NCBI RefSeq assembly: GCF_001983165.1
Contig: NZ_MNPU01000004.1
Location: forward strand, 62,001-126,000
Direction of reading: 5' to 3'
Length of the DNA: 64,000 nucleotides
Origin: Pseudomonas gessardii
GTDB taxonomy: Bacteria; Pseudomonadota; Gammaproteobacteria; Pseudomonadales; Pseudomonadaceae
Shown here: positions 52,518 to 61,415 of the stretch, piece after piece
Numbering within the stretch: the first letter of the stretch is position 1
Layout of the letters: each line of letters starts with the position of its first letter
Translations under genes and position numbers: made by a program
The notes under the pieces: generated by a model
Seen by the model: the letters and a program-made list of their open reading frames with translations, nothing else
What the model was told of the DNA's origin: nothing
Database searches by the model: none

Positions 52518-53786
52518 ATGAACAACACCTCCCCAGCCCGTGCCTGCGGCATCGACTTCGGCACGTCCAACTCCACTGTCGGCTGGATCCGCCCCGGCAT
52601 GGAAACGCTTATCGCGCTGGAGGACGACAAGATCACCCTACCGTCGGTGGTGTTCTTCAACTTTGAAGAGCGCCGCCCGGTGTATGGCCGCCTGGCGCTG
52701 CACGAGTACCTGGAAGGCTACGAAGGCCGCCTGATGCGCTCGCTCAAGAGCCTGCTGGGCTCCAAGCTGATCAAGCACGACACCAGCGTGCTGGGCACGG
52801 CCATGCCGTTCAAGGACCTGCTGGGCCTGTTTATCGGCCAGCTCAAGAACCGCGCCGAAGCCACCGCCGGCCGTGAGTTCGAGGAAGTGGTACTGGGCCG
52901 CCCGGTCTTTTTCGTCGACGACGACCCAATGGCCGACAAAGAGGCCGAAGACACCCTGGTGGACGTGGCCCGCAAGTTGGGCTTCAAGGAAGTCTCGTTC
53001 CAGTACGAACCGATTGCCGCGGCCTTCGACTACGAATCCACCATTGAACAAGAAGAGTTGGTCCTGATTGTCGACATAGGCGGCGGTACGTCCGACTTCT
53101 CCCTGGTGCGCCTGTCGCCCGAGCGGCGCAAGCACGACAACCGCCACGACGACATCCTCGCCACCGGCGGCGTGCATATCGGCGGGACCGACTTCGACAA
53201 ACAGCTCTCGCTGGCCGGCATGATGCCGCTGTTCGGCTACGGCAGCCGCATGAAAAGCGGCGCCTACATGCCCACCAGCCACCATATGAACCTGGCCACC
53301 TGGCACACCATCAACTCGGTGTACTCGCAAAAATCCCAACTGGCCCTGGGCAGCATGCGCTACGACATCGAAGACACCGGCGGTATCGACCGCCTGTTCA
53401 AGTTGATCGAACAACGCGCCGGGCACTGGCTGGCCATGGAAGTGGAAGAGACCAAGATCCACCTCACCCACGACGACAGCCGCCATGTGCCGCTGGACCG
53501 GGTAGAACCGGGCCTGAGCGTGGAACTGAGCCGCGCCTTGTTCGAGTCGTCCATCGACAACCTGCTGGAACGGGTGCGCAATAGCGTGACCCAACTGCTC
53601 GACGACGCCTCGGTGGACGTGGTCCAGGTCGACACGGTGTTCTTCACCGGTGGCTCCAGCGGCATCCCGGCCCTGCGCCAGAGTGTTTCGGCGATGCTGC
53701 CCAATGCCCGGCATGTAGAAGGCAACATCTTCGGCAGCATTGGTAGCGGGTTGGCGATCGAGGCAAGCAAGCGTTACGGCTACTGA
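52518..53786 (+). CDS. Hsp70-like ATPase, YegD type
   Basis: A 422-residue protein with the actin/Hsp70 ATPase fold but lacking the DnaK substrate-binding and lid domains. Phosphate 1 motif is GIDFGTSNSTVGWI; phosphate 2 is IVDIGGGTSDFSLVRL; the adenosine motif is VFFTGGSSGIPALRQ. This fits E. coli YegD, a putative chaperone of unknown client. ATG 52518 (MNNTSPARACGIDFG) follows CGGAACCTG. It diverges from the DnaJ-like gene with 272 nt between, an arrangement that suggests shared control of a chaperone pair, though no direct partnership is known. Confidence 0.88.
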   Translation: MNNTSPARACGIDFGTSNSTVGWIRPGMETLIALEDDKITLPSVVFFNFEERRPVYGRLALHEYLEGYEGRLMRSLKSLLGSKLIKHDTSVLGTAMPFKDLLGLFIGQLKNRAEATAGREFEEVVLGRPVFFVDDDPMADKEAEDTLVDVARKLGFKEVSFQYEPIAAAFDYESTIEQEELVLIVDIGGGTSDFSLVRLSPERRKHDNRHDDILATGGVHIGGTDFDKQLSLAGMMPLFGYGSRMKSGAYMPTSHHMNLATWHTINSVYSQKSQLALGSMRYDIEDTGGIDRLFKLIEQRAGHWLAMEVEETKIHLTHDDSRHVPLDRVEPGLSVELSRALFESSIDNLLERVRNSVTQLLDDASVDVVQVDTVFFTGGSSGIPALRQSVSAMLPNARHVEGNIFGSIGSGLAIEASKRYGY

Positions 53787-53805
53787 GTATTAGCTGAAAC
53801 CGCGG

Positions 53806-53903
53806 CGCGCTCTTTCGCGAGCAAGCCCATACACATTTGGACCGCATTCCCAAGGCGGAACTCGGTCGAAATGTGGGAGCGGGCTTGCCCGCGATAGGGC
53901 CAG
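53806..53903. repeat. REP pair, tail-to-tail and partly decayed
   Basis: Left half GCTCTTTCGCGAGCAAGCCC with its TGTGGGAGC end mutated, right half ATGTGGGAGCGGGCTTGCCC followed by GCGATAGGG. The two halves face opposite to the usual order. It sits between two convergent genes. Confidence 0.75.
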
Positions 53904-53921
53904 CCTAGATGCTCTCAATCT

Positions 53922-54935
53922 TCAGACCATCCCACCCAGCTTCAACTCACTCTTCAAATACGCATAGTAAATCGGCCCTGCCACCACCCCAGGCAGGCCG
54001 AATGCGGCTTCAAACACCAGCATCGCCAACAACAATTCCCACGATTTGGCGCTGATCTGCCCACCGACAATGCGTGCATTGAGGAAGTACTCGACCTTGT
54101 GGATCACGATCAGGTAGCCCAGCGCCGCCACGGCCACCCAGATCGACAGCGACAGGGCGACGATGGTGATCAGGGTGTTGGACATCAGGTTGCCGATCAC
54201 CGGCAGCAGGCCCAGCAGGAAGGTCAGGACAATCAGGGTCTTGGTCAGCGGCAGGTGGATCCCCATCAGCGGCAGCACCACCGCGAGGAAGATCCCGGTG
54301 AAGACGGTGTTGAGGGCGGCGATTTTGATTTGCGCAAAGACAATGTTGCGAAAGGCCTGGACCAGCAGGTGCAGGCGGTCGAACAGCGCGGCGGCCAGGG
54401 GTTTGCGCTTGGTCAGGTCGGGCACCCGTTGCAGGGCGATGATCGCCCCCAGGACCATGCCGATCAGCAGGGTCACGAACATATGGGCCGCGTCCTTGCC
54501 CACCAGTTGCAATTCGCTCAGGTGCTTGCTCAGCCACTCGCCGATGGCCACGCGAAACTCGGCGGCGCTGGCTGGCAGGTAGGCGTCGAGGAAAGGCGGC
54601 AACTGGCCGCGTGCGCGGTCGACCACGCCCATGAATTTATCGAGGGAGGCCCCGGGGTTTTCCGCTTCGTGCAGCAAAAAGCTGATGGCGCCGGCGAAGA
54701 TCAGGGCCAGTGCGCTGACGATCACAGTGCCGAGCAACGCCACTGCCAGCCAGCGCGCGCGCCGGCCTTCGATCAAGCGCTGCAGTTGTGGGGTGAGCAT
54801 GTTGACCAGTTCAAAGACCAACAGGCCGGCCAACAGGCTGGGCAACAGCTTCAACGGCAGAACCAGCAACAACCCGCCGAAAATGATGATGTAGCTGGCC
54901 AGCAACAACACATGACGCTGAGAAAACGTTGGCAT
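53922..54935 (-). CDS. AI-2E/PerM-family membrane transporter
   Basis: A 337-residue inner-membrane protein with about seven or eight membrane segments: a pair at the N-terminus (LASYIIIFGGLLLVLPLKLL), and a cluster near 145-320 (LFVTLLIGMVLGAIIALQRV-type segments, then LIVLTFLLGLLPVIGNLMSN). The family includes autoinducer-2 exporters and sodium-proton antiporters; the substrate here cannot be told. The ATG at 54935 is the clear first start. It stands alone between repeats. Confidence 0.87.
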   Translation of the reverse strand: MPTFSQRHVLLLASYIIIFGGLLLVLPLKLLPSLLAGLLVFELVNMLTPQLQRLIEGRRARWLAVALLGTVIVSALALIFAGAISFLLHEAENPGASLDKFMGVVDRARGQLPPFLDAYLPASAAEFRVAIGEWLSKHLSELQLVGKDAAHMFVTLLIGMVLGAIIALQRVPDLTKRKPLAAALFDRLHLLVQAFRNIVFAQIKIAALNTVFTGIFLAVVLPLMGIHLPLTKTLIVLTFLLGLLPVIGNLMSNTLITIVALSLSIWVAVAALGYLIVIHKVEYFLNARIVGGQISAKSWELLLAMLVFEAAFGLPGVVAGPIYYAYLKSELKLGGMV

Positions 54936-55027
54936 ACAGCCTCTAAACGAACGGCGTTAAAGGATGGGCAGTCTGCCAGCCTTGGGGCAATCAAGCGAGA
55001 AGTCTGATGGCTGTGAACACCGCAAAA

Positions 55028-55116
55028 TGTGGGGGCGGGCTTGCCCGCGATAGCGCAGGTTCAGTCAATATCTCGCGGGCTGACACACCGCAATCGCGGG
55101 CAAGCCCGCTCCCACA
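55028..55116. repeat. REP-type inverted pair
   Basis: TGTGGGGGCGGGCTTGCCCG at the left and the inverse ending GCCCGCTCCCACA at the right, with GCGATAGCG and CGCAATCGC inner ends. It lies 16 nt past the psiF stop. Confidence 0.87.
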
Positions 55117-55132
55117 GGGGTATTTAAGCGGC

Positions 55133-55432
55133 TCAGCCTTTGAGGCAGGTGCTCATAAAGGTTTTGCGCGCATCGCCGGTCAGCGCCTTGGTTTTTGCCG
55201 ACGCGTTGCAGTCCTTCATTTTTTGCTGCTGCGGGGTCAGGGTCTTGGCGTCGTTGGCGGCCGGGGCCGAGAGGCAGGTTTTCATGAAGGCCTTGCGCTC
55301 GTCGCCCTTCAAGGTCTTGGTGGAAGCTTCGGCATTGCAGCTGGTCATTTTGTTTTGCTGGGCAGTGGCCGCAAACCCTTGGGAACAGAGCAGCAGACCG
55401 ATCATCAACAACGGAATACGCAACATCTTCAT
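55133..55432 (-). CDS. psiF: PsiF-family periplasmic protein
   Basis: A 99-residue protein with a signal peptide (RIPLLMIGLLLCSQGFA). Two PsiF repeats follow: NKMTSCNAEASTKTLKGDER-KAFMKTCL and QKMKDCNASAKTKALTGDAR-KTFMSTCL, each with two conserved Cys that may form disulfides. In E. coli psiF is phosphate-starvation induced; the function is unknown. I found no convincing Pho box in its short upstream region. Confidence 0.9.
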   Translation of the reverse strand: MKMLRIPLLMIGLLLCSQGFAATAQQNKMTSCNAEASTKTLKGDERKAFMKTCLSAPAANDAKTLTPQQQKMKDCNASAKTKALTGDARKTFMSTCLKG

Positions 55433-55503
55433 GGAGTTTTCTCCCTGTTACCACGCCGATGGGCGCGGCCTCCCCTGCAGTGTAGACAAAGCTTGTTACA
55501 CCT

Positions 55504-56292
55504 TCACCTGTTACGTAGGTTCGTCCGTCGGTACTGCTCCGGTGTACAGCCGGCCTGGCGCTGGAACATCGCAATAAACGCCGAGGCAGTGCTGTAGCCC
55601 AGGTCAAACGCCACTTCCTGCACGCTGCGAATACTTTCCAGCGCCTCAATGGCCGCCAAAAAACGCAGGCGCTGGCGCCACTCGCCAAAGCTCATGCCCA
55701 GTTCGCGCACAAATTGCCGGGCCAGGGTGCGCTCGCTGACATGCACCTGCTGCGCCCACTGCGCCAGCGCGCGGTTGTCCCCAGGCTCGGCCTGCATGCC
55801 TTCAAGCACGCTGAGCAGGCCGGGGCTGCTGGCATACGGCAGGAAACACTCATGCTCCGGCGCCTGGCGCAGTTGGTCCACCAGCACCTGGGCCAGGCGC
55901 ACGTCGGCCTCGTTGGCCGGGATATTCACGTCGCGCTCGGCAAAATCACTGAGGATGGCCTTGAGGATGTCGCTGATGGTCAAGGTGCAGGGCTGTGCGG
56001 GCAATTGCTCGCACAAAGACGGCGCCAGGTACACCGAACGGTAGACAATCGCCTGGGCGTTGTAGGAGCTGTGCTGGGTATTGGGTGGGATCCACACCGC
56101 GTATTGCGGCGGCGACATAAACCGCTTGCCGCCCACTTCAAAGCGCATCACGCCACGGGCCGAGTAATCCAGGGAACCCCAGGCATGCTGATGGCGGGAG
56201 GCACGGCTGTCGGCGGCAAATTCCGAGTAGCGAAAATACACCGGGGCCGGCAGTACATCGAAATCGGGCAGGTTGATATAGGCTTGGGACAT
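55504..56292 (-). CDS. AraC-family transcriptional regulator
   Basis: A 262-residue regulator with an N-terminal cupin-like sensor domain (about 15-125, RHQHAWGSLDYSARGVMRF, PPQYAVWIPPNTQHSSYN) and a C-terminal AraC DNA-binding domain (about 160-260: LAQWAQQVHVSERTLARQF and EVAFDLGYSTASAFIAMF). It is divergent from an EamA exporter with a large palindrome between, so it probably controls that exporter and itself. Confidence 0.9.
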   Translation of the reverse strand: MSQAYINLPDFDVLPAPVYFRYSEFAADSRASRHQHAWGSLDYSARGVMRFEVGGKRFMSPPQYAVWIPPNTQHSSYNAQAIVYRSVYLAPSLCEQLPAQPCTLTISDILKAILSDFAERDVNIPANEADVRLAQVLVDQLRQAPEHECFLPYASSPGLLSVLEGMQAEPGDNRALAQWAQQVHVSERTLARQFVRELGMSFGEWRQRLRFLAAIEALESIRSVQEVAFDLGYSTASAFIAMFQRQAGCTPEQYRRTNLRNR

Positions 56293-56314
56293 AGTTGTCT
56301 GGATGTAACGGCGG

Positions 56315-56352
56315 TTTGTCTGGATCGAAGTATAGGCTTCGATCCAGACAAA
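56315..56352. promoter_or_regulatory. Perfect 16-bp inverted repeat between araC-type gene and exporter
   Basis: TTTGTCTGGATCGAAG and CTTCGATCCAGACAAA are exact complements around TATAGG. A third half-site, TTGTCTGGAT at 56295-56304, lies 21 bp (two helical turns) from the first. This is a likely binding site of the adjacent AraC-family protein, though a divergent hairpin is also possible. Confidence 0.65.
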
Positions 56353-56390
56353 GGATAATCAAGCCTCACTAACGTTCTCGGTTCCTTGCG

Positions 56391-57263
56391 ATGCAATACG
56401 CTTATCCCCTGCTGGCCATTTTTATCTGGGCTGGCAATACCGTGGTCAACAAACTCGCCGTGGGCTCGATATTCCCGGCCGAAATCGGCTTTTATCGCTG
56501 GTTGCTGGCGGCCATCCTGTTTACCCCGTTCATGCTCAAGCCGGTGATTGCCAACTGGGCGCTGATCCGCCCCAACCTGGGCAAGATCGCTGTACTCGGC
56601 GTGCTTGGCATGGCGGTCTACCAGAGCCTGGCGTACTACGCCGCGAGCCTGACCAGCGCCACCAACATGGGGATCATCCTGTCGCTGATGCCCTTGATGG
56701 CCCTGACCGCGGCCATTATCAGCCTGGGCCAGCGCCTGACCTTCGGCGCCCTGACCGGTGCGCTGCTGTCGTTTGCCGGGGTGGCGGTGGTGGTGTCGGC
56801 CGGCAGCCTCGGCGCGCTGCTACAACATGGGGTGAACCTGGGTGACGCGATGATGCTGGTGGCCACCCTGGCCTATGCGATCTACAGCACCCTGCTGAAA
56901 AAATGGCAACTGCGCCTGCCGCCCCTGGTGTTGCTGTATTTGCAGGTGCTGGTGGCGGTGGTGGTGCTGTTCCCGCTGTTCCTGGCCTCGGACAAGGTCG
57001 GCCTGGGCCCGTCGAATATTGGCCTGGTGGTGTACGCCTGCCTGCTGGCCTCGATGATCGCGCCGCTGGCGTGGATGCATTCGGTCAAACAGTTGGGGCC
57101 AAGCCGCACCACGCTGTTTTTCAACCTGCTGCCGTTGATCACCGCACTGATTGCCGCGGTGGTGCTCAAGGAACAGTTGGCGCTGTATCACCTGGTCGGC
57201 GGCGTGCTGACATTGGGTGGGGTGATTTTGTCGGAGCGCTGGACGACGCCGGTAAGACGTTAA
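56391..57263 (+). CDS. EamA/DMT-family exporter
   Basis: A 290-residue inner-membrane carrier with ten predicted membrane segments formed by two EamA repeats (about 3-135 and 148-285); the first begins LLAIFIWAGNTVVNKLAVGSIFPAEIGFYR in two halves. Such proteins export amino acids or metabolites. The stop overlaps the end of the lipase gene on the other strand by 4 nt. Confidence 0.88.
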   Translation: MQYAYPLLAIFIWAGNTVVNKLAVGSIFPAEIGFYRWLLAAILFTPFMLKPVIANWALIRPNLGKIAVLGVLGMAVYQSLAYYAASLTSATNMGIILSLMPLMALTAAIISLGQRLTFGALTGALLSFAGVAVVVSAGSLGALLQHGVNLGDAMMLVATLAYAIYSTLLKKWQLRLPPLVLLYLQVLVAVVVLFPLFLASDKVGLGPSNIGLVVYACLLASMIAPLAWMHSVKQLGPSRTTLFFNLLPLITALIAAVVLKEQLALYHLVGGVLTLGGVILSERWTTPVRR

Positions 57264-58150
57264 AGCCCGGCCGCCTTCAACCGCTGCGCATGCTCGACAA
57301 ACAGGCGAATCGGCTCGGCGCCCTTGCCCACCAGGCCCAGTGACTGGTTGACGATATCGAAATGGTCCAGCGCATAGTCATCGCCGATCACCGTGCCCAG
57401 GTGTGAGCTGTAGCGCCCGACCATGCCGTCGCACTGCCCCTTCTCCTTGACGAAGGTGCGCGCAAACAACCGGCAACTGCGGTTTGTACCGTCCAGCAGG
57501 TTGCGCCCGCGATCGGTCTTGCCCGGCTGCAGGGTGCCGGACCAGGAGTAATAGCGCACACCATTCACTTCCTCGGCGCCCTGCCCGCCCCAGGTGTCTG
57601 GCAAGCCTTGGGGGTATTGGCGATTGAACAGCGCCACGCCCTCGCAGGTCAGCGACTGATGGGACGCGTGGATATCCACCGCAAAGCGCGGGCCGCGATA
57701 GCCGGTTTCCAGAAGGCCCATCAGCATGCCCACCAGACGCAGCAGCGCGCTCATGATCCGGCCCTTGGCGCTGTCGGCCGGGTAGTGGGTGTGCAGGTAG
57801 TCTGCCAATTCCGAACCGTGGTTGGGCCCCGCCACCGAGGTCACCGAAGCCACCCATTCCGGGCGTTTGGCCGCCGCATAACGAGCGGTGAGCGAGCCCT
57901 GGCTATGGCCGATCAGGTTGACCTTATCGGCGCCGGTCTGGCGGCGTATCTGCTCGATCTGCTCCAGCAACTGCTCGCCGCGCACCTCACTGGAGTTGAG
58001 CGGCGCCACCTGCACCGCAAACACCTGCGCCCCACCGGCACGCAGGGCCGGGACAATGCCGTACCAGTACGAGTACAGCACCAGCCGTACAAACCCGAGC
58101 ATGCCCGGCACCAGGACCAGGGGATAACGTGTAGCCAATGTCTGGGCCAT
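57260..58150 (-). CDS. Triacylglycerol lipase, Pseudomonas type, without signal peptide
   Basis: A 296-residue alpha/beta hydrolase of the Pseudomonas/Burkholderia lipase group. The oxyanion region is YPLVLVPGMLGF, the nucleophile Ser83 is in GHSQG, followed by TSVAGPNHGSELADYL, and the Asp/His end is in DGMVGRYSSHLG and DHFDIVNQSLG. No signal peptide is present, unlike secreted LipA enzymes; some Pseudomonas lipases of this class are known without one. ATG 58150 has AAGGA about ten bases upstream; ATG 58162 would have its ribosome site touching it. No lif foldase gene is nearby. Confidence 0.87.
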   Translation of the reverse strand: MAQTLATRYPLVLVPGMLGFVRLVLYSYWYGIVPALRAGGAQVFAVQVAPLNSSEVRGEQLLEQIEQIRRQTGADKVNLIGHSQGSLTARYAAAKRPEWVASVTSVAGPNHGSELADYLHTHYPADSAKGRIMSALLRLVGMLMGLLETGYRGPRFAVDIHASHQSLTCEGVALFNRQYPQGLPDTWGGQGAEEVNGVRYYSWSGTLQPGKTDRGRNLLDGTNRSCRLFARTFVKEKGQCDGMVGRYSSHLGTVIGDDYALDHFDIVNQSLGLVGKGAEPIRLFVEHAQRLKAAGL

Positions 58151-58278
58151 GGTGGCGAACATCCTTGAAGGGGCGATTGGGCTGATCCTAGACCAGCCCT
58201 ATGGCAATCGATATGACACCCGGCAATATCCAATAAAACGTTCTCAACGGCCTGTAGGCCTTTTAGCGCGCGAACTAA

Positions 58279-58384
58279 TGTGGGAGCGGGCTTGCCCGCG
58301 AAGACGTCGGCCCAGCAAACATTGATGTTGACTGACCCACTGCTATCGCGGGCAAGCCCGCTCCCACACAAGCCCGCTCCCACA
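58279..58384. repeat. REP-type inverted pair plus extra half
   Basis: TGTGGGAGCGGGCTTGCCCG at the left, the inverse ending CCGCTCCCACA in the middle, then another AAGCCCGCTCCCACA. The same extended form occurs at 30547-30652. Confidence 0.87.
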
Positions 58385-58405
58385 TTGGGTTGTGGGTTTC
58401 TTCAG

Positions 58406-60475
58406 TCAGCCTTTCACCGTTTTCGGTGCCTTGCCTTCCTTCATCTGCTGCAACAGCGGCACACACTGGTTCGGTACATCACCGCTCGGCGCCACCAGTG
58501 CCAGCAGGCCTGCCGCAGGTGCAACGATCACACCCAGCGCCACCATCCCCGCGCCACGCAATAACAGCGGCACGGTCTTGACCCCGGCATTGGGTTTGAT
58601 AAACGGCCCGTTGACGTACAACGGCGAGCGCAGCGAGAACAGGCGGAACCCCTTGGACTCTGGGGTAATCGTCAGGTCCAGTTGTTCGCTGGCCATGTTT
58701 ACGGTGCCGTCGATGTAGATGATCGCGTTCTCGGTGTCGAACACAAACAGCCGGCTGGTGGCCAGGCCGGTCTTGATGCCGAAGTCCGCCGCCGCACAGT
58801 TGATCTTCACGTCCTTGTCGCCAAACAGCTTGCCGATCACGTAGTTGCCGACATTCAACCCGGCGATTTCCATCAGGCCACGGCTGATGGCGCCGTCGTT
58901 GATAAGCATTTTCAGATCGCCATTGGCACTGCCCAAGAGCGCCGCCACCGAGTTACCGCGCCCGGCGATATCGGCATCGCCGTTGAGCTCGCCAAAGCTG
59001 GTCTTCATCGGTTCAAAGGTGGGGAACAGTTGCTTGAGCTTGAAGTTGCGCGCCGTCAGTTTCGCCCGGCCTTCCAGCGGGGTAATGCGGCCATTGAGGC
59101 GGATCTGCGCATCCAGCTTGCCGCCCGCCACGCCGAAGCGCAGGGGTTCGAGGCTCAGTTGGCCGTCGTTGAGTACCAGGTGCGTATAAAGGTCGGTGAA
59201 CGGCAGGTCGGTGCTGTGGACAATGCGCTTGCCGGTAAACTCGACATCGGCGTCCATATCGCGCCAGCGCTCGGTGCGGAACTCTTCCACCGGCAGCACC
59301 TTGGTCGCCGGTTGCTTGCTCGCCCCGCCACGGGCCTTTTGCTTGGCATTGGAGTCAGCACCGATCAGCGGCGCCAGGTCGGCCAGCAGCAGTTGGTTGG
59401 ACACCAGTGCGCCACTGAGCTTGGGCCGTGGCTGGCTGGCGACGTAGGCCAGGTCGCCGTGAATATCACTGTTGCCGATCTTGCCGTTGAACTGCTCATA
59501 GCGGAACGACGCACCGCCGGCTTCATGCAGCTTGGCAATCAGGCGACCGTCGGTGGAGTAGGCCGGCGAGTCCGGTAGGGTCACGCCGGTCAGTGGGTAA
59601 AGATTGCCCAGGCTGGTGCCGGACAGTTTCAGGCGCAGGTCCAGGGCGCCGAGGTTCAGGGGGTCGGTCAGGGTGCCGGCCAGGGCGATGCGGGTATCGC
59701 CGATCTTCGCCTGGGCTTGCAGGGGGAATGGCCTGGCCGCGTCTTGCAGGGCCAGCAACCCGCCGATCTTGCCGCTGCCCGCGAGTTTCTGGCCGTGGTA
59801 CTGGCCGCTGACCTTGAGGCCGAAGGCATAGTCCTGGGGTGTCGCGCCCTGCTCCAGGGCCTTTTTGGCATCGCGCTCGCCGACGATTTCGCTGAATGCG
59901 ATGGGTTTGCCCAGGAGGTCGATCAGCACATCGAGGCGGGTCTTGAGGGTCTGGTCGTCGAGGGTCACGTGGCCCTTGTCAAAGCCGATGGCACCGATAT
60001 CCACCACCCAGTTGGACGGTTCGGCATTCGGGTCCTTGGGGTCAAAGGTGAAGGTCCAGTTGGCGCGGCCATCGGCCAGGCGCTGCAACTCGGCACTCGG
60101 TTCGGTCAGGTCGATGCGCGGGATCACCACGCGCTGGGCCAGTAAGGCCAAGGGCGAGATGCGCAATTCGACGCGTTTGAGGGTGACCATCTGCGGTTTT
60201 TTCGACCACTCGGGGTTGCCCAGACTCAGGTCTTCGGCCACCACATGGGGCCACGGCACCCAGGCGCGCCAACCGCCTTCGTCTGGCTCGCGCTGCCAGA
60301 CCACAGCCAGGTTGCCATTGATGGCAAAGGCGCGATGCAGCTCTTCGGAGACTTTGGCATTGAGTGGCGGCTTGATCCGGTTCCAGTCGAAGAACACCAG
60401 GATCAGTACGACGGCGGCGATCAGCAGAACGAAGCAAGCACTGCTCCAGGCGAGAATTTTACGAGTGCGCGTCAT
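58406..60475 (-). CDS. AsmA-family protein
   Basis: A 689-residue inner-membrane-anchored periplasmic protein. One N-terminal membrane segment (ACFVLLIAAVVLILVFFDW) precedes a long beta-rich AsmA domain; the C-terminal part has MINDGAISRGLMEIAGLNVG and ESKGFRLFSLRSPLYVNGPF. AsmA-like proteins are related to TamB/VPS13 bridges and are linked to phospholipid transport and outer-membrane assembly. The ATG at 60475 is clear. It diverges from the repeat-protein gene. Confidence 0.88.
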   Translation of the reverse strand: MTRTRKILAWSSACFVLLIAAVVLILVFFDWNRIKPPLNAKVSEELHRAFAINGNLAVVWQREPDEGGWRAWVPWPHVVAEDLSLGNPEWSKKPQMVTLKRVELRISPLALLAQRVVIPRIDLTEPSAELQRLADGRANWTFTFDPKDPNAEPSNWVVDIGAIGFDKGHVTLDDQTLKTRLDVLIDLLGKPIAFSEIVGERDAKKALEQGATPQDYAFGLKVSGQYHGQKLAGSGKIGGLLALQDAARPFPLQAQAKIGDTRIALAGTLTDPLNLGALDLRLKLSGTSLGNLYPLTGVTLPDSPAYSTDGRLIAKLHEAGGASFRYEQFNGKIGNSDIHGDLAYVASQPRPKLSGALVSNQLLLADLAPLIGADSNAKQKARGGASKQPATKVLPVEEFRTERWRDMDADVEFTGKRIVHSTDLPFTDLYTHLVLNDGQLSLEPLRFGVAGGKLDAQIRLNGRITPLEGRAKLTARNFKLKQLFPTFEPMKTSFGELNGDADIAGRGNSVAALLGSANGDLKMLINDGAISRGLMEIAGLNVGNYVIGKLFGDKDVKINCAAADFGIKTGLATSRLFVFDTENAIIYIDGTVNMASEQLDLTITPESKGFRLFSLRSPLYVNGPFIKPNAGVKTVPLLLRGAGMVALGVIVAPAAGLLALVAPSGDVPNQCVPLLQQMKEGKAPKTVKG

Positions 60476-60843
60476 TGCACAGGGCTCCTGATTACGACTG
60501 CGCGTGCCACTGGCAACGCGCGCAAGGGCTAAAGCTTATATGGCTACGACTGGCAAATGGCCTGGGGGTTTAACCGCAGCGGGGAATTAGCGGTGAAAAG
60601 TACTTTTTCTGACTAATCCGACAGCTTCTTTCATCGATCGCGCACTGTTGTTACCCACGCCCGTGTCGAAAATACCCACCCCGGTGCAAAAGCGCGTGCT
60701 TGAGAGGTACGGTCTAGAGCCTCGGCGCAGAACAATCAATTCCGTTGATTATTACCATTGTGTTTATGAACTTTTATATCGAGATATCGAGAGTAGCATG
60801 AGCCCTGTACCCACTTTATCGCCCTCCCAAGGAGCAACTCATC
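60476..60843. other. 368-nt divergent intergenic region
   Basis: No convincing gene. The right half (60720-60800) is AT-rich, with an AATCAA/TTGATT dyad around TTCCG (about 60730-60746) and TTATATCGAGATATCGAGAG just upstream of the repeat-protein gene; this is the likely promoter area for that gene. Confidence 0.5.
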
Positions 60844-61263
60844 ATGAAACGCCAATTACTGCTCAGTGTTGCACTCTCTGTCCTGGCCACCAGTGCTTTT
60901 GCCCTGCCAGCAACAGAGCAAACCATCCCACAAGCCAAGGCCGACGCCTCGCACATCAGCCAGACCGTTGCCGAAGGTGGTCGTGATCGCCTGGAGCAGA
61001 AAGGCCTGGTCGAAGGTGGCTCGGACCGTCTGCAAGAGCGTAACGCCGTAGCCGAAGGCGGCCGTGATCGCCTGGAACAGAAAGGCCTGGTCGAAGGTGG
61101 TTCGGACCGTCTGCAAAAACGCGAATTTGTCGCCGAGGGCGGCCGTGATCGCCTGGAGGAGAAAGGTCTGGTTGAAGGTGGCTCGGACCGTCTGCAACAA
61201 CGCGAATTTGTCGCCGAGGGCGGTTCCGACCGTCTGGCTGAAATGCATAAAGCCACGAGCTAA
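60844..61263 (+). CDS. Secreted protein of 27-residue repeats
   Basis: A 139-residue protein with a signal peptide (MKRQLLLSVALSVLATSAFA). After a short linker come three full 27-residue repeats (42-68, 69-95, 96-122) and a half repeat (123-135). Each repeat has two halves around the core EGG(R/S)DRL: VAEGGRDRLEQKG and LVEGGSDRLQ(x4). The DNA repeat is 81 bp and well conserved, so recent unit duplication is likely. The mature protein is highly charged and has no Cys. I have seen similar VAEGG-repeat proteins annotated in pseudomonads but know no established function. Good AAGGAG site precedes the ATG, and a terminator follows, so it is a monocistronic gene. Confidence 0.85.
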   Translation: MKRQLLLSVALSVLATSAFALPATEQTIPQAKADASHISQTVAEGGRDRLEQKGLVEGGSDRLQERNAVAEGGRDRLEQKGLVEGGSDRLQKREFVAEGGRDRLEEKGLVEGGSDRLQQREFVAEGGSDRLAEMHKATS

Positions 61264-61282
61264 GCCCGTGCCGGCCCTGAAA

Positions 61283-61310
61283 AAAGCCCGATCCCCAGTG
61301 ATCGGGCTTT
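61283..61310 (+). terminator. Rho-independent terminator after the repeat-protein gene
   Basis: AAAGCCCGATC pairs exactly with GATCGGGCTTT around CCCAGT, an 11-bp stem ending in TTT, 19 nt after the stop. The A-run before it makes it work in both directions. Confidence 0.88.
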
Positions 61311-61415
61311 GACTTTGTGTGACCCGCGCCACCTTTGTCCTGTTTCAAGTTCGACGCCGGTAAAGTTGTTTTGCTAGAGTGCGTCGCTGTCCTTGTCTAC
61401 AAAGCCCACCCGCCA

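Noticed and set aside
55433..55503. Pho box for psiF
   Set aside because: TAACA and TTGTCTACAC pieces are present but not in the 11-bp repeat spacing; a GTGTA/TACAC dyad is too weak to call.
60648..60986. 112-codon frame before the repeat-protein gene
   Set aside because: It runs into the signal peptide of the real gene in another frame and shows no conserved-looking region or ribosome site.
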